A stretch of DNA of 64,000 bases from Cryomorphaceae bacterium 1068 (GCA_027214385.1 JAPVXR010000002.1:248001-312000); one strand, 5' to 3'; counted from the first letter of the stretch, positions 19,601-28,746 are shown. The notes: generated by a model from the letters alone, not told the origin. Program-made: numbers and translations.

Positions 19601-19759
19601 TGTAGTAACTCCTTTGCCATCGGCATATACCACCGCTGCACCGATCAGGGTTTCACCGGTTCCTTTATCCTTTAATGTTCCACGAATAACTCCTGAATCC
19701 TGAGCCATTAAAGTCCATGAAAGAATGAACAGGATGGCACTGATTAATCCTCTTTTCAC
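16628..19759 (-). CDS. TonB-dependent receptor with CarboxypepD_reg-like N-domain
   Basis: This 1043-residue outer-membrane receptor has a signal peptide, a carboxypeptidase-regulatory-like Ig domain (about residues 25-100, GTLKDKGTGETLIGAAVVYA), a plug domain (about 125-235, with GARVAIRGFQDRNITVMIDGIP) and a long barrel. I chose GTG at 19759 (start KRGLISAILF) over a GTG 30 bp upstream, because the upstream one lies inside the terminator hairpin of the preceding gene. No SusD partner is present. The flanking genes encode a secreted lamin-tail-domain protein and a secreted PLD-fold enzyme, so the imported substrate is probably a product of those. Confidence 0.92.
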   Translation of the reverse strand: MKRGLISAILFILSWTLMAQDSGVIRGTLKDKGTGETLIGAAVVYADGKGVTTDIDGKYELTLSYGTYTLKASYVGYESIEKKVTVDSKFKQVDFALGTTTLREVEVVADLAIAEETPVAFSNITPKQIKQELGANDLPLLLNTTPGVYVSPTGGPDGGARVAIRGFQDRNITVMIDGIPINNMDNGNVFWANTFGIDGVLANMQVQRGMTSSRLAIPAIGGTINFITKSIENEESVYLRQDYGSFNTLRTSFGYNSGRLNKGWGFSLAGSFRKGDGFSEQQYREEYFYYGKVQKELGNHIVSVSALGSPVEYGVRQDRQKIATYDKDYAAGLFQGNNDLYNRLSSYNVVYQSLQYASVAERPVLQEQLSNLNEQYGWSEGEFFDIAADNNFIDTAGVISRGFRYNNHWGTLNGDIQNERVRNYHKPVFSVRDFWTINENLYLSNVVYYSYGRGGQTSRVPTLGYGDYDENLQVDFQTDYNTNTQPNIFGQLPLDTAISLTDLKSSIILRKTFDNHYWWGWLSTVDWTISERMTFAGGLDFRTYQSEQYREVDNLLGGDYYVPPADEFPFDRPFTSVSNASREGDRIQYYNDNLIRWGAFFTELKYNDNENWRAFVNLSGVVTGYKRIDYFNRRDIIVDGERFPNALAYDDVGFWNGSELIVAANSAAGATSSFNTVGDTTFVTNPSNNENEYGPAGTSSIVGAREIRYFDSESQVSEVPWKNIPGFTVKAGVSRSIEERHTVFINAGYISRTPRFRNVVELGRFNQFFINVENENISSAELGYGYRTYNFSVNVNGYYTYWENRPVDGGFGVFLPDRGIFVQSNLNEMDAIHMGLELSFKYVISEKLNLDGFASIGDWRWNSAKTVNFFDPQGRPIFEVGPNNRPTDELVEVSFDAKGVFVGDAPQTQIGLALQYDFMKNAYLKGRYVYFDKHYSNFDPLFLSDGNEGRQSWKIPGYGLTSIFAGYRFDFSKVSLDLNLIVENVFNVRYISDASNNEGDALVTANYLSGEATQAATQAFDANSASVYFGLPRTFSISLKATL

Positions 19760-19783
19760 AACGGGTGTTTTTGGAAAGAAAAA

Positions 19784-19808
19784 TCCCACTGCCGTTTGGG
19801 CAGTGGGA
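19784..19808 (-). terminator. Rho-independent terminator/attenuator after the LTD gene
   Basis: A 10-bp GC-rich stem (TCCCACTGCC / GGCAGTGGGA) with a short loop is followed on the minus strand by a run of T residues. It lies between the LTD gene stop (19825) and the TonB receptor start (19759), so it may end most transcripts and lower receptor expression relative to the LTD protein. Confidence 0.82.
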
Positions 19809-19824
19809 TAAATTAGTTGGTGAT

Positions 19825-20727
19825 TTACTGCTTTATGAATCGCGTCGAAAATCCTACGGCGCCTTCCATATTTACATTAACAATGTAAGTTCCTGCAGGA
19901 AGGTTATCGAAAGTAATTTCGGCTTGTTCAGCATTGACGATTTTTACTTCAGTAGCAATCAAGCGACCGGTCATGTCAAATACTTCTATGCTTTTGATGT
20001 TCTTATTGGTAGTCAGCGTCAATGGAGCGTTTCCTACTAAAGGGTTAGGGAATATCTGAACATCTACTGATTCTTGTGAACCGCTGCTAAGTGGGAAACA
20101 AGCACAGTCGTGAATTCCAAGATTGCTCCATACATCGGTTCCCAAAGTATCCCAATCCGCAAGAGGTATAAACTGTGTCGGAATAGTGGTAATACCTCCG
20201 GTTATATCAAATTTTCTCACCATGGTTTGATTATCGGTAATAAATGTTCCGTCAGGAGCAGACCATGCAATTCCAGGATCTTCTCCTGGTCTACCAAAAA
20301 CATCAAAAACCGGAGGGGTTTCATCGTATTTTACTAAAACCAAGGCATCGTTTCCGTTCATGAAAGTCGGTGCGGGATATGGGTTGTCCAATTGATCTGC
20401 CAGTGCTTGCAATTCAGGATCGCAGGCTGGAGATATAAATCCACCCAAATCAATATCTTCCGTTTGTCCATTAGCAACTACCCAAGTTCCATAAGGCTCT
20501 ATGGTGCCTGATAAATCAGTTTGGTCCGTTACACTACCTTGACCATTCGACCATCTCTCGAGAATGTATCCGTTCAAGTCAATGGGCTCTGAAGTTGGAT
20601 TGTAAAGCTCATAAGCTTTGTTGTTGCCCGTTCCAACAACGTATTCAGAAATAAAAATTCTGTCGCACTGCGCCGAGGCAGATAAAGAAGCCGCAATTAC
20701 TGCTGCTGAAAGTAGAAGTGTTCTCAT
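19825..20727 (-). CDS. Secreted lamin-tail-domain (LTD) protein with T9SS type A sorting domain
   Basis: The 300-residue protein has a signal peptide (1-19, ending ASA), a lamin-tail domain (about 20-130, with RIFISEYVVGTGNNKAYELYN and LNGYILERW), and a T9SS sorting domain (about 220-300, IFPNPLVGNAPLTL...FSTRFIKQ). LTDs are Ig-like folds often found attached to secreted nucleases, where they probably help bind the substrate or the cell surface. This one has no catalytic domain of its own. The downstream neighbours are a TonB receptor and a PLD-fold enzyme. ATG at 20727 gives a clean signal peptide, 27 nt after a TACTTTTG box. Confidence 0.87.
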   Translation of the reverse strand: MRTLLLSAAVIAASLSASAQCDRIFISEYVVGTGNNKAYELYNPTSEPIDLNGYILERWSNGQGSVTDQTDLSGTIEPYGTWVVANGQTEDIDLGGFISPACDPELQALADQLDNPYPAPTFMNGNDALVLVKYDETPPVFDVFGRPGEDPGIAWSAPDGTFITDNQTMVRKFDITGGITTIPTQFIPLADWDTLGTDVWSNLGIHDCACFPLSSGSQESVDVQIFPNPLVGNAPLTLTTNKNIKSIEVFDMTGRLIATEVKIVNAEQAEITFDNLPAGTYIVNVNMEGAVGFSTRFIKQ

Positions 20728-20753
20728 GTGTTTTGTTATAAGATTTCGTGGAA

Positions 20754-20761
20754 CAAAAGTA
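20754..20761 (-). promoter_or_regulatory. -7 box for the LTD-TonB receptor-PLD locus
   Basis: TACTTTTG on the minus strand, a perfect TAnnTTTG match 26 nt before the LTD start codon. No clear -33 element. Confidence 0.5.
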
Positions 20762-20858
20762 ACTATTTGCCAGGCTCTAGATTGAATTGGTGGTGAGTTG
20801 TGGATAAGATTTAATCTAAACTTAATGTTCATCGTTTGATTCTTTCGTCAACATTGAA

Positions 20859-23800
20859 GTGGTGATTTCTCCAAAATTATTCAAAACAGAGGTTTTTATT
20901 CGCCCTATATTTGCGGCTGTGAAGGGTCTTTTGTGCGTATCATTCTGTTTTCTATTCTTTCTTTTTCTTGCATTGCCAGAAGATGTTTTTGCGGGTAGAA
21001 ACGAGGGGATAAATGTGCAATATGAATGTTTAGGGGGTAATGATTACTTAGTCAGCGTTCACCTTTTTAGAGATTGCGCAGAATTTACTGATACACCTGA
21101 TTTTCTTGATGTTTTCTTTACTTCTTCCTGTGGTGCCATCGGATTTGTAGAAATTGATTTACAGGAAAGCCTGGAAGTATCACAACTATGTCCCGATTCA
21201 CTGCCTTCCAGCAGTTGCAATGGAGGGGCACTTCCAGGAGTCAATTTGAGTGTTTACAGTGGGGTGGTTAACTTGCCGCCTTGCGCCGATTGGCAAATTA
21301 TCGTGGCAGAGCAAAACCGCGCTTCTGTTCTAAATCTCGTCGATGATGGCACTAGCCGCATCCACGTGGAGGCTTTTTTGAACAATGCCTCGGGAGAGTG
21401 CAATACCTCGCCACAATTGGGATTATTCAATCTCCCTTTTGTCTGCGTAAACAGTGATTTTTTCTACAATCTTTCTTTCAATGACCCCGATGGCGATAGT
21501 TTGGTATACGCGCTCACACCTGCCATTACCTCTGACGAGGCCGATATGCCGCTGGATATGCCATACGAACCGGGCTATTCCCCTGCGGCACCTATTGATA
21601 ACCTGACATTTAATCCCGAAACGGGCCAAATGGACATGACCCCTACCACAGAGGGGAAATACACCATTGTGGTAGAAGTACGAGAATACCGAGATGGCGT
21701 ATTGATCGGAGTCGTTTACCTTGATTTTAATGTTATCGTTATCCCCTGCGCCGTTCCACCGCCCACACCGCTGCCGGGCTCTCTCGAGCAGATTAGTGGC
21801 GGCGGCTATCCGATTAGCGACAATCAAATCGGCATTTGCGCGGGTGATGATTTTTGTTTGGAACTTGACTTTGTTTCAACTGATCCATTGCTGGAACTGA
21901 CCCTCTCGGCAGATATTGCTGAAGCAATTCCCGGCGCCACATTCACTCAGACAGGTGTAAATCCTGCTACCATTGAATTTTGCGGAACTATTCCTTCCGA
22001 TTTCATAGGAGGTGATTTTGTTATTTCGGCGATTGACGATTTCTGTTCCATATATGGTCAAGCCTTTTATGCCGTTCAATTCGTTTTGCGCGAACCCATG
22101 TTTGCGGGACCTGATACGACTATCTGTGCCGGAGAGAGTGTGCAACTTTTTGCTGAAAATGATATCAGCTATACTTGGTCTGATTTGGATGGTAATCAGA
22201 TTCCGGTTGGGCCCGATTTTTCATGCAATCCCTGTGCAAATCCCGTTGCAACACCTGACACATCGAGTGTCTACATCGTGCAAGGTGAGTTTATCGATGG
22301 TGTTTGCGCTGCTACCGATACCGTAGTGGTAGATGTTCCCTTGAGTTTGGAAATAGAGGTGATTCCCGAAACTTGTTTCGAAAATGACGGGGTCATTGAA
22401 ATTGCTGTTTTAAATGGCTCGGGAAGCTATACCGTGGTTTGGGGTGACGATCCAACTATCACTTTGGTAAGAGCCGATCTCAATGAAGGAACTTATAACG
22501 TGACCATCACCGACGAGATATATAGTTGTTCTACCTCCCGAACCTTCATTGTAGAAAATCTCATTTCACCCGATGCCAATGCAGGCGGCGATGATTTTGC
22601 TTGTGGCACAGAATACCAACTAGAGGCCATTCCGAGCTTTGGCGAATCCCTTTGGACATCAAGTGATCCTGAAATTTCAATCTTAGATCCTACTTCCCCG
22701 AATTCTATTGTCACAGCAAGTTCAATCGGGGTTTATGAGCTGGTTTGGACGGAAGAAGATGGAGACCCAATCAATGGATGTATCGACAGGGATACCATAC
22801 AGATCGAGTTTTTTGATCAACCCACCGCTATGATCTCTGCTGTTGATTCGGTGTGCGGGTCAGAAGTAGAGTTGACTGTTTTCGGATCGAATGGAATTCC
22901 GAATTGGGACTTAAGTACAAATGTCACTCTCGTTGATCCGCTCTCTGATCCTGTCATCGCTGTCGCGGATATAGAAGGTTTGGAACTGATTATTTACCAA
23001 AGTGTCAATGGGCCATGTGTTGCGGCCGATACTGCTTCCGTAGAATTCATTGATCAGCCTGTTTCAGATGCGGGAGTTGGCGACATCGTTTGTGGAGATG
23101 AGGTCAACCTCTTTGCGGCGGCTTCAGTAGGAATTGGCGTATGGATTCTGCCTGATGAGCTTATTCCTTTTGGGACTCCGGTTGGGCCTAGTCTTGAGGT
23201 CACGGCTACGGTTTACGGATTTTACGACATCATTTGGCGGGAGACCAATAAAGGTTTTTGCCAAGATTCCGATACCATCGAAGTGGGGTTTGTGGAGCAG
23301 CCTGTTATTGAGCCCCTCGCGGACACACTAATTTGCGGCCCGTCGGCAGAAATTCCAGCTTCTCTTAACTCGGGCAATTTGCTTTGGGAAGGAGACATCG
23401 GATTGTCCATAACGGACAACTCGGCAAACCCGGTAGAAATAGGTGCCGCACCCGGGACATACGAATTGCGCCTTACCGCCGATAATGGCTTTGACTGCAT
23501 TGCTTTTGACACATTAAACCTTACATTTTTGGAGCAGCCCGTTTTGCCTCCAAGTGTCGTTGATTCGGTTTGCGGATTTGAAACCGAATTGATCAGTCCG
23601 ATTTCGGGATTTCCTATTGAGTGGTCATCACCTGACTTGAGCCTTAGTTCTACTACCGATCAACAAGTTATAGCCACCTCCTTGGCTGAAGGTGATTTTA
23701 CCGTGAGCCTAGTGGCAAGCAATCAGGCCGTTTGTTACGACACCACCATTTATGCGCTTAGTTTTTACGAGCAGCCATTGGTCTCTGCACAAGGAGACTT

Positions 23801-26330
23801 TTCTGTTTGCGGACTTATCGCTCAAGTGCAAGCCACTACTTCAGTGGGTGATTTGCTTTGGGAGAGTTCAGCTCAGGGTTCAACTTTTTCTAATCCGAGC
23901 AGTGCTACTACCGATTTTTCGGTGATTGACTTTGGCGAAGCAACCGCAGTCATTCTTGAAAAAAACGGTCCATGCGCCACCACTGATTCTGTTACGGTAA
24001 GTTTCGAGCCATCTCCGCAAATAGTGAACCCCATCTTGTCCTGTACGGGTATTGACGCGACGTATCAGGTTGCTTTTGATGCACTCGGCGATTATGGAAG
24101 CGGGTTTATTGTTACCGGTCTGGAAGGGGCATTTTCAGGAAATGCTTTTCTCTCTGATTTTGTAGAGTCGGGAATGGCCGTCAGTTTTTCTTTGAGCAAC
24201 AATACCGTTTGTACTTCTGCTGATTTTACGGGAAGCCTTACCTGTCCTGTCACCTCCTCTGCAGGCGAGATGAGTTCCGATACGGTGAGAACTTGCGGAG
24301 AGGAGCCCGCTGTGGTCACTCAATCGGTTCCTCCTGTTTTGGATGGAAATGATGTTCTGAAGTATGTCTTGCACGACAGCAATACCAATGTACTTGGAAA
24401 TATTTTTGCTTGGTCTGACATACCCGAGTTTACCTACAATGAGGACCTGCAAGTTAATACGACTTATTATGTTTCTTCCGTAGTGGGAAATCCACTTGGA
24501 GACCAGATTGATTTGACTCACCCGCAGGTATCCATTTCCGTCGGTCAACCGGTTATTTTCCTACCGCAGCCTACTGTTTTGGTGAATTATGACGAGATCA
24601 TTTGCCCCACCGATACGGCTATCGTCCTGTTTGAATTTGCCGGCAATTTGCCTCAAACTTTCACCTATACCTTCGGTGGAATAGAAACGACGCTTCAAGT
24701 GGATGAATCTCCTTTGGAGTTGATGTTCACTGATTCAGGGATGGTGGAACCGCTTTCGACACTTTCTGCTTATTGCGTCGGTGATGGAATCGGAGTCGGC
24801 CAAATCCAATTCCATCCTGAGCCGGATTTGATTTACGATTGGGATCCGGAAATTTGCACGGGAGATACCTCTTTGCTTCAAATCAATACCGTGGGAGTAG
24901 CTCCTTTCCAATTTGACTTGAACGGCGAATTCGGAGAACAGTCCTATCTCATTTCAGGGGATACGGCTTTGGCATTAACCATTGGCGGAAGCTACAGTAT
25001 CACGAATTATGCCGATCAATTATGCCCCGTGCTCGATACATTCGCGCTTGAATTGGTGGAGTATCCACTTCCATTGGTCGATGCAGGCTCTGACGAACTT
25101 GCATGTACGGGAGATACCCTGTTGATCGGGAGTTCCCCAATTTCGGGAGTGACTTATTCATGGGCCTTCAATACATCTGTTTTGGAGCCATCGCTTTCTT
25201 TCACTCCTTTTGCTGCTTTGAATGAAGGGTTTTTCCCTCAAGAGAACGAGCTCATTCTAACGGCTACCGACATTAATTGCACCAATCGGGATACAGTATT
25301 GGTCACCGTGTATAGTTTTCCTGAGCTTCAAATTTTTGCGCCCGGCACCATCTGCCAAGGCGACTCAACAGATGTAATTGGTTACGGTGCGCCGAACTTG
25401 TCATGGTCTCCTGCTCAACTTTTTTCTAATCCCGATAGTTCTCAGACCAGACTCTACACTCCCACGAGCACGGAAATTAGTCTGATGGGAACGAATGAGG
25501 CGGGATGTACTTCTGAAGTCTCATGGGACATCGAAGTAGCTCCCATTCCCGAAGTAGAAATTGTAGCTTCGACAGTCGCCGGCTGCGATCCGCTGCTAGT
25601 CGATTTTACCGCAGTGGATACTGCTGTCGGCTCAACTTATCAATGGAGCTTCAATTCCCAGCCAGTCGGCGAGTCTTCGCCAAATGTGTCTCAAGAATTT
25701 TCGACCGGACAATACACTATTGCCTTAGAAGTGACATCAGCAGCGGGTTGTAGCCGAACGACTCAATTGCCGGGAGGACTATCGGTATACACCACCGAAG
25801 CCGACTTTTCTTTCTTTCCCGAAAAGCCATCCATTACCAGTCCTAAGGTGACTTTTACAAGTCTCGCCCAAAATGCCGAGTTCAACTTCTGGAGAATCGA
25901 CACCCTTGATTTGGGCTCGGGAGAGTGGTACACTTATGAGTTCCCTTCTGACGTTGGTGGAGCATATGAAGTTTGTCTCGACGTAATTTCTAATGAAGGC
26001 TGTGTTGATAGCACTTGTCAAACCGTCACGGTAGCCGATGACTTTTTTGTTTATATCCCCACCGCTTTTACACCAGATGGTGACGGTTTGAACGATCTTT
26101 TTGCTCCTCAACTTTCGAGAATTGACATTGCCGAGTACCGCTTTTGGATAACTAACCGAAATGGTCGCGTGGTCTTTGAAACAAATGACCCCAACGAGAA
26201 ATGGAATGGATCAGAGAATAATGCAGGATACTTTGGCCGCTCAGACCTTTATCAGTGGCACCTCTCGGCAAAGCCTGATTTTAATCTTGAGGAACGGTTT
26301 TACAATGGGAAGGTGATGGTAATCAGGTAG
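20859..26330 (+). CDS. Giant T9SS type B surface protein (gliding-motility-associated C-terminal domain)
   Basis: The 1823-residue protein starts at GTG (no ATG near), has an export signal in residues about 17-45, and ends in the T9SS type B sorting domain (FVYIPTAFTPDGDGLNDLF, about residues 1730-1823). The middle is beta-sandwich repeats, including five tandem units of about 80 residues from residue 652 to 1050, each opening with a (D/E)QP motif and a CG pair (e.g. SVCGSEVEL, IVCGDEVNL, LICGPSAEI). PKD-like segments lie near the end. It resembles SprB-type adhesins carried by the gliding machinery, but type B domains are also found on non-motile surface proteins. It is transcribed alone and has no PorP/SprF gene beside it. 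Confidence 0.88.
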   Translation: MVISPKLFKTEVFIRPIFAAVKGLLCVSFCFLFFLFLALPEDVFAGRNEGINVQYECLGGNDYLVSVHLFRDCAEFTDTPDFLDVFFTSSCGAIGFVEIDLQESLEVSQLCPDSLPSSSCNGGALPGVNLSVYSGVVNLPPCADWQIIVAEQNRASVLNLVDDGTSRIHVEAFLNNASGECNTSPQLGLFNLPFVCVNSDFFYNLSFNDPDGDSLVYALTPAITSDEADMPLDMPYEPGYSPAAPIDNLTFNPETGQMDMTPTTEGKYTIVVEVREYRDGVLIGVVYLDFNVIVIPCAVPPPTPLPGSLEQISGGGYPISDNQIGICAGDDFCLELDFVSTDPLLELTLSADIAEAIPGATFTQTGVNPATIEFCGTIPSDFIGGDFVISAIDDFCSIYGQAFYAVQFVLREPMFAGPDTTICAGESVQLFAENDISYTWSDLDGNQIPVGPDFSCNPCANPVATPDTSSVYIVQGEFIDGVCAATDTVVVDVPLSLEIEVIPETCFENDGVIEIAVLNGSGSYTVVWGDDPTITLVRADLNEGTYNVTITDEIYSCSTSRTFIVENLISPDANAGGDDFACGTEYQLEAIPSFGESLWTSSDPEISILDPTSPNSIVTASSIGVYELVWTEEDGDPINGCIDRDTIQIEFFDQPTAMISAVDSVCGSEVELTVFGSNGIPNWDLSTNVTLVDPLSDPVIAVADIEGLELIIYQSVNGPCVAADTASVEFIDQPVSDAGVGDIVCGDEVNLFAAASVGIGVWILPDELIPFGTPVGPSLEVTATVYGFYDIIWRETNKGFCQDSDTIEVGFVEQPVIEPLADTLICGPSAEIPASLNSGNLLWEGDIGLSITDNSANPVEIGAAPGTYELRLTADNGFDCIAFDTLNLTFLEQPVLPPSVVDSVCGFETELISPISGFPIEWSSPDLSLSSTTDQQVIATSLAEGDFTVSLVASNQAVCYDTTIYALSFYEQPLVSAQGDFSVCGLIAQVQATTSVGDLLWESSAQGSTFSNPSSATTDFSVIDFGEATAVILEKNGPCATTDSVTVSFEPSPQIVNPILSCTGIDATYQVAFDALGDYGSGFIVTGLEGAFSGNAFLSDFVESGMAVSFSLSNNTVCTSADFTGSLTCPVTSSAGEMSSDTVRTCGEEPAVVTQSVPPVLDGNDVLKYVLHDSNTNVLGNIFAWSDIPEFTYNEDLQVNTTYYVSSVVGNPLGDQIDLTHPQVSISVGQPVIFLPQPTVLVNYDEIICPTDTAIVLFEFAGNLPQTFTYTFGGIETTLQVDESPLELMFTDSGMVEPLSTLSAYCVGDGIGVGQIQFHPEPDLIYDWDPEICTGDTSLLQINTVGVAPFQFDLNGEFGEQSYLISGDTALALTIGGSYSITNYADQLCPVLDTFALELVEYPLPLVDAGSDELACTGDTLLIGSSPISGVTYSWAFNTSVLEPSLSFTPFAALNEGFFPQENELILTATDINCTNRDTVLVTVYSFPELQIFAPGTICQGDSTDVIGYGAPNLSWSPAQLFSNPDSSQTRLYTPTSTEISLMGTNEAGCTSEVSWDIEVAPIPEVEIVASTVAGCDPLLVDFTAVDTAVGSTYQWSFNSQPVGESSPNVSQEFSTGQYTIALEVTSAAGCSRTTQLPGGLSVYTTEADFSFFPEKPSITSPKVTFTSLAQNAEFNFWRIDTLDLGSGEWYTYEFPSDVGGAYEVCLDVISNEGCVDSTCQTVTVADDFFVYIPTAFTPDGDGLNDLFAPQLSRIDIAEYRFWITNRNGRVVFETNDPNEKWNGSENNAGYFGRSDLYQWHLSAKPDFNLEERFYNGKVMVIR

Positions 26331-26521
26331 TATTTGATTGGGAAGTACAAAGTATTTAGACCGTTTGAGATCCGATGCAGTGTCTAACCTTAAAACTGAT
26401 GTCTTACTATTCTGATAAAAATTCAATTTCTCGACTTTTAACAGCTACCCGACTATCTCAATACCCAATACACTAGACCCTATACCAAACTTAATTTATC
26501 TTAGCCCGAAATTTTTTTGCC

Positions 26522-27226
26522 TTGAGCCAAAAGCTGGTCATTATACCGACGTACAATGAGTACGGAAATATTGAGAACATTCTGGATGCAGTGATGAATC
26601 TCAACGAAGACTTCCATGTGTTGGTGGTTGATGACGGCAGTCCTGATGGCACAGCCGATTTGGTGAGAAAAAAGCAAGAGCAGTACCCGATGCTGGTGCA
26701 CTTGCTCGAGCGAAAAGAGAAGACGGGCTTGGGAACGGCCTATATCACTGGTTTCCGTTGGGCGCTTAAGGAGGGCTACAAGTACATCTTCGAGATGGAT
26801 GCCGACTTTTCTCACAATCCCAAAGACTTGATTAGGCTGCACCAAGCTTGCGCAGATGGAGCCGATATGAGCGTTGGCTCTCGTTATACCAAAGGCGGAA
26901 AGGTTGACAATTGGCCGCTCTTCAGAATTTTCATTTCTTATTTCGCCTCGCTCTATGTACGGATGGTTTTATGGATTGGCGTGAAGGACGCTACGGCGGG
27001 ATTTGTTTGCTACCGCGACGAAGTGCTCAAGACCATCAACTTGGATGATATCGAATTTGTGGGTTATGCCTTCCAAATCGAAATGAAATACGCTGCCCTA
27101 AGAAGAGGATTCAAGATTGTAGAGGTACCTATCACCTTTATTGACCGGCAAGTAGGACAGAGCAAGATGAGCATGAATATTTTTACCGAGGCATTTTTCG
27201 GAGTGCTGAAAATGCGGTTTAAGTGA
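26522..27226 (+). CDS. Polyprenol monophosphomannose synthase-like glycosyltransferase (GT2)
   Basis: The 234-residue protein is a GT2 family member of the DPM1 type: IIPTYNEYGNIENI at the start, VVDDGSPDGTADLV, the DxD motif in EMDADFSHNP, the SRY segment VGSRYTKGG, and KDATAGFVCYR with IDRQVGQSKMS near the end. It is predicted to move a sugar (mannose in the reference family) from a nucleotide to a polyprenyl phosphate at the inner membrane. It has no C-terminal membrane domain. The start is TTG at 26522, as the alignment with the family begins right there. The stop overlaps the next start by one base. Confidence 0.9.
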   Translation: MSQKLVIIPTYNEYGNIENILDAVMNLNEDFHVLVVDDGSPDGTADLVRKKQEQYPMLVHLLERKEKTGLGTAYITGFRWALKEGYKYIFEMDADFSHNPKDLIRLHQACADGADMSVGSRYTKGGKVDNWPLFRIFISYFASLYVRMVLWIGVKDATAGFVCYRDEVLKTINLDDIEFVGYAFQIEMKYAALRRGFKIVEVPITFIDRQVGQSKMSMNIFTEAFFGVLKMRFK

Positions 27227-27666
27227 TGCTGTTCCGATCCCTGACTATTTTGGTGATCATCCTGATTTTCACGGGGTGTGGAGAGCCCGAAGTTGAAGTG
27301 GTTCCCGAAGGCCTTTTGGATAAGGACAAGTTTACCGAAGTGATGGTAGATGTGCAGCTGGTTGAAGGAATGAAAGTGCACAAGCTAGGTCCGAAGCGGG
27401 AGAGAAGCCCCGATATGGAGGCGATGTACGGTAATATCTTCGCAAAGCACGAGATCGAACAAAAAGATTTTGACGCTACTTACGACTACTACAAGTCGCG
27501 CCCCGATGAGATGGAACTGATCTACGAGCAAGTACTGGACAGCCTTTCCAAGCTCGATGTGGAGGTGAAGAAAATCTACAATACCCCGAAGAACATGAGA
27601 GATTCTTTGAATCTTGATTCGATTACAAGCGCGGCTTCAAAAAGGAAGTTGCAGCCGCTGAAGTGA
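27226..27666 (+). CDS. DUF4296 domain-containing lipoprotein
   Basis: The 146-residue protein has a lipoprotein signal (lipobox FTGC, Cys18) and the DUF4296 domain: the LLDKDKFTEVMVDVQLVEG segment and the YYKSRPDEMELIYEQVLDSL segment. DUF4296 proteins are common in Bacteroidota and their role is unknown. I start at ATG 27226, which overlaps the glycosyltransferase stop as TGATG, rather than at the GTG one codon before. Confidence 0.85.
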   Translation: MLFRSLTILVIILIFTGCGEPEVEVVPEGLLDKDKFTEVMVDVQLVEGMKVHKLGPKRERSPDMEAMYGNIFAKHEIEQKDFDATYDYYKSRPDEMELIYEQVLDSLSKLDVEVKKIYNTPKNMRDSLNLDSITSAASKRKLQPLK

Positions 27667-27684
27667 GCAGCTAGAAGTGTTGTA

Positions 27685-28665
27685 TCAAAACGCCTTAATC
27701 CACTCCAAAGATTTACCGACTGGAATAAATGCCAAATCCAACTCATTTTTGGCTTTCGAGTTTCCGTAATTTGAGTGCCGCTGAGCGCTTTGGGCAGTTT
27801 CTTTTGAAATGGACTTTATACCAAACAATCGAGCGATCAAGCCAAACCGCCAAGCCATGTCAAGGAAAAAATCGGGGAGTTTGGTTTTTGGCTCCTCGTT
27901 ACCGAAACTCTGCGCTGCTTTGATTAGGAGATCCTGAAAAGATAGATTTTCGGAGTTGAGCAAATAGCGCTCGCCAAACTTGGCTTCTTGCACTGCGGTG
28001 ATGCACGCTAGGGAAACATCCCTCACGTCTACCAATCCTACACCTCCGGAAGGATAGTACTTCGAGCCTTTCCGCAACATACTCATTAACATACCGCTGC
28101 TTTGATCAGCTTTTGACGGGCCCAAGATTATTGAGGGATTCATAGCTACTACTTTCAGTCCTTCGGCGCCAGCTCGCCAGACCTCACGTTCGGCCAGAAA
28201 CTTGGTCAAACCGTAAACGGATCGATTCTCGTCTCGTTGCCAATGCGATTCTTCCGTAGTGGGGCCTTCCTTCTCCACGCCCAGAGCAGCTACCGAACTG
28301 ATGTGACATATTTTTTCAACTCCCAAAGTGAGGCAGATATTGACCAAGTTCTTGGTTCCGCCCTCGTTCATTTGAAAGAGCGTCTTCTCGTCCTTCGGAT
28401 TGTAAGAAACCAGAGCTGCACAGTGATAAACCGTCTTGACTCCTTCGAGGGCGGTCTCAAGGGAGAAGATGTCGAGTAAATCACCTTCAACCCAATTGAT
28501 ATTATCGAGATCGTCGTCGAGAGCACCGTAGAATCGAAGCACCTTTTCGGCGAAAGCCATATCGCTACTAGAGCGCTTTAGGGCTCTGACCTTTTCATTT
28601 CTCTTCAGGAGATCGTAGACTATGCGAATACCTACAATTCCAGTGGCACCAGTGACCAAATTCAT
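27685..28665 (-). CDS. NAD-dependent epimerase/dehydratase (extended SDR)
   Basis: The 326-residue protein has the Rossmann motif TGATGIVG (Gly6, Gly9, Gly12), an ACID-like CAALV segment, a Ser in HISSVAALG and the YxxxK pair in SVYGLTKFLAER. These define an extended short-chain dehydrogenase such as a nucleotide-sugar epimerase, dihydroflavonol-reductase-like or 3-beta-HSD-like enzyme. The substrate is not clear. It converges with the DUF4296 gene and diverges from glgE. Confidence 0.9.
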   Translation of the reverse strand: MNLVTGATGIVGIRIVYDLLKRNEKVRALKRSSSDMAFAEKVLRFYGALDDDLDNINWVEGDLLDIFSLETALEGVKTVYHCAALVSYNPKDEKTLFQMNEGGTKNLVNICLTLGVEKICHISSVAALGVEKEGPTTEESHWQRDENRSVYGLTKFLAEREVWRAGAEGLKVVAMNPSIILGPSKADQSSGMLMSMLRKGSKYYPSGGVGLVDVRDVSLACITAVQEAKFGERYLLNSENLSFQDLLIKAAQSFGNEEPKTKLPDFFLDMAWRFGLIARLFGIKSISKETAQSAQRHSNYGNSKAKNELDLAFIPVGKSLEWIKAF

Positions 28666-28746
28666 GCTGCGAATTTAAGATTCTAAACGGTCAGAAGGTT
28701 CCTTTGTTGACATATGCTTTGACGCTCTCTAAGTCAGCCTTTTTGC

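Noticed and set aside
24135-24548. Minus-strand open frame within the giant surface protein
   Set aside because: It is antisense to continuous coding sequence, with no promoter, no signal and no recognisable domain.
26331-26521. Possible terminator or RNA gene after the giant surface protein
   Set aside because: The region is AT-rich with no stem and T-run of note and no recognisable RNA structure.
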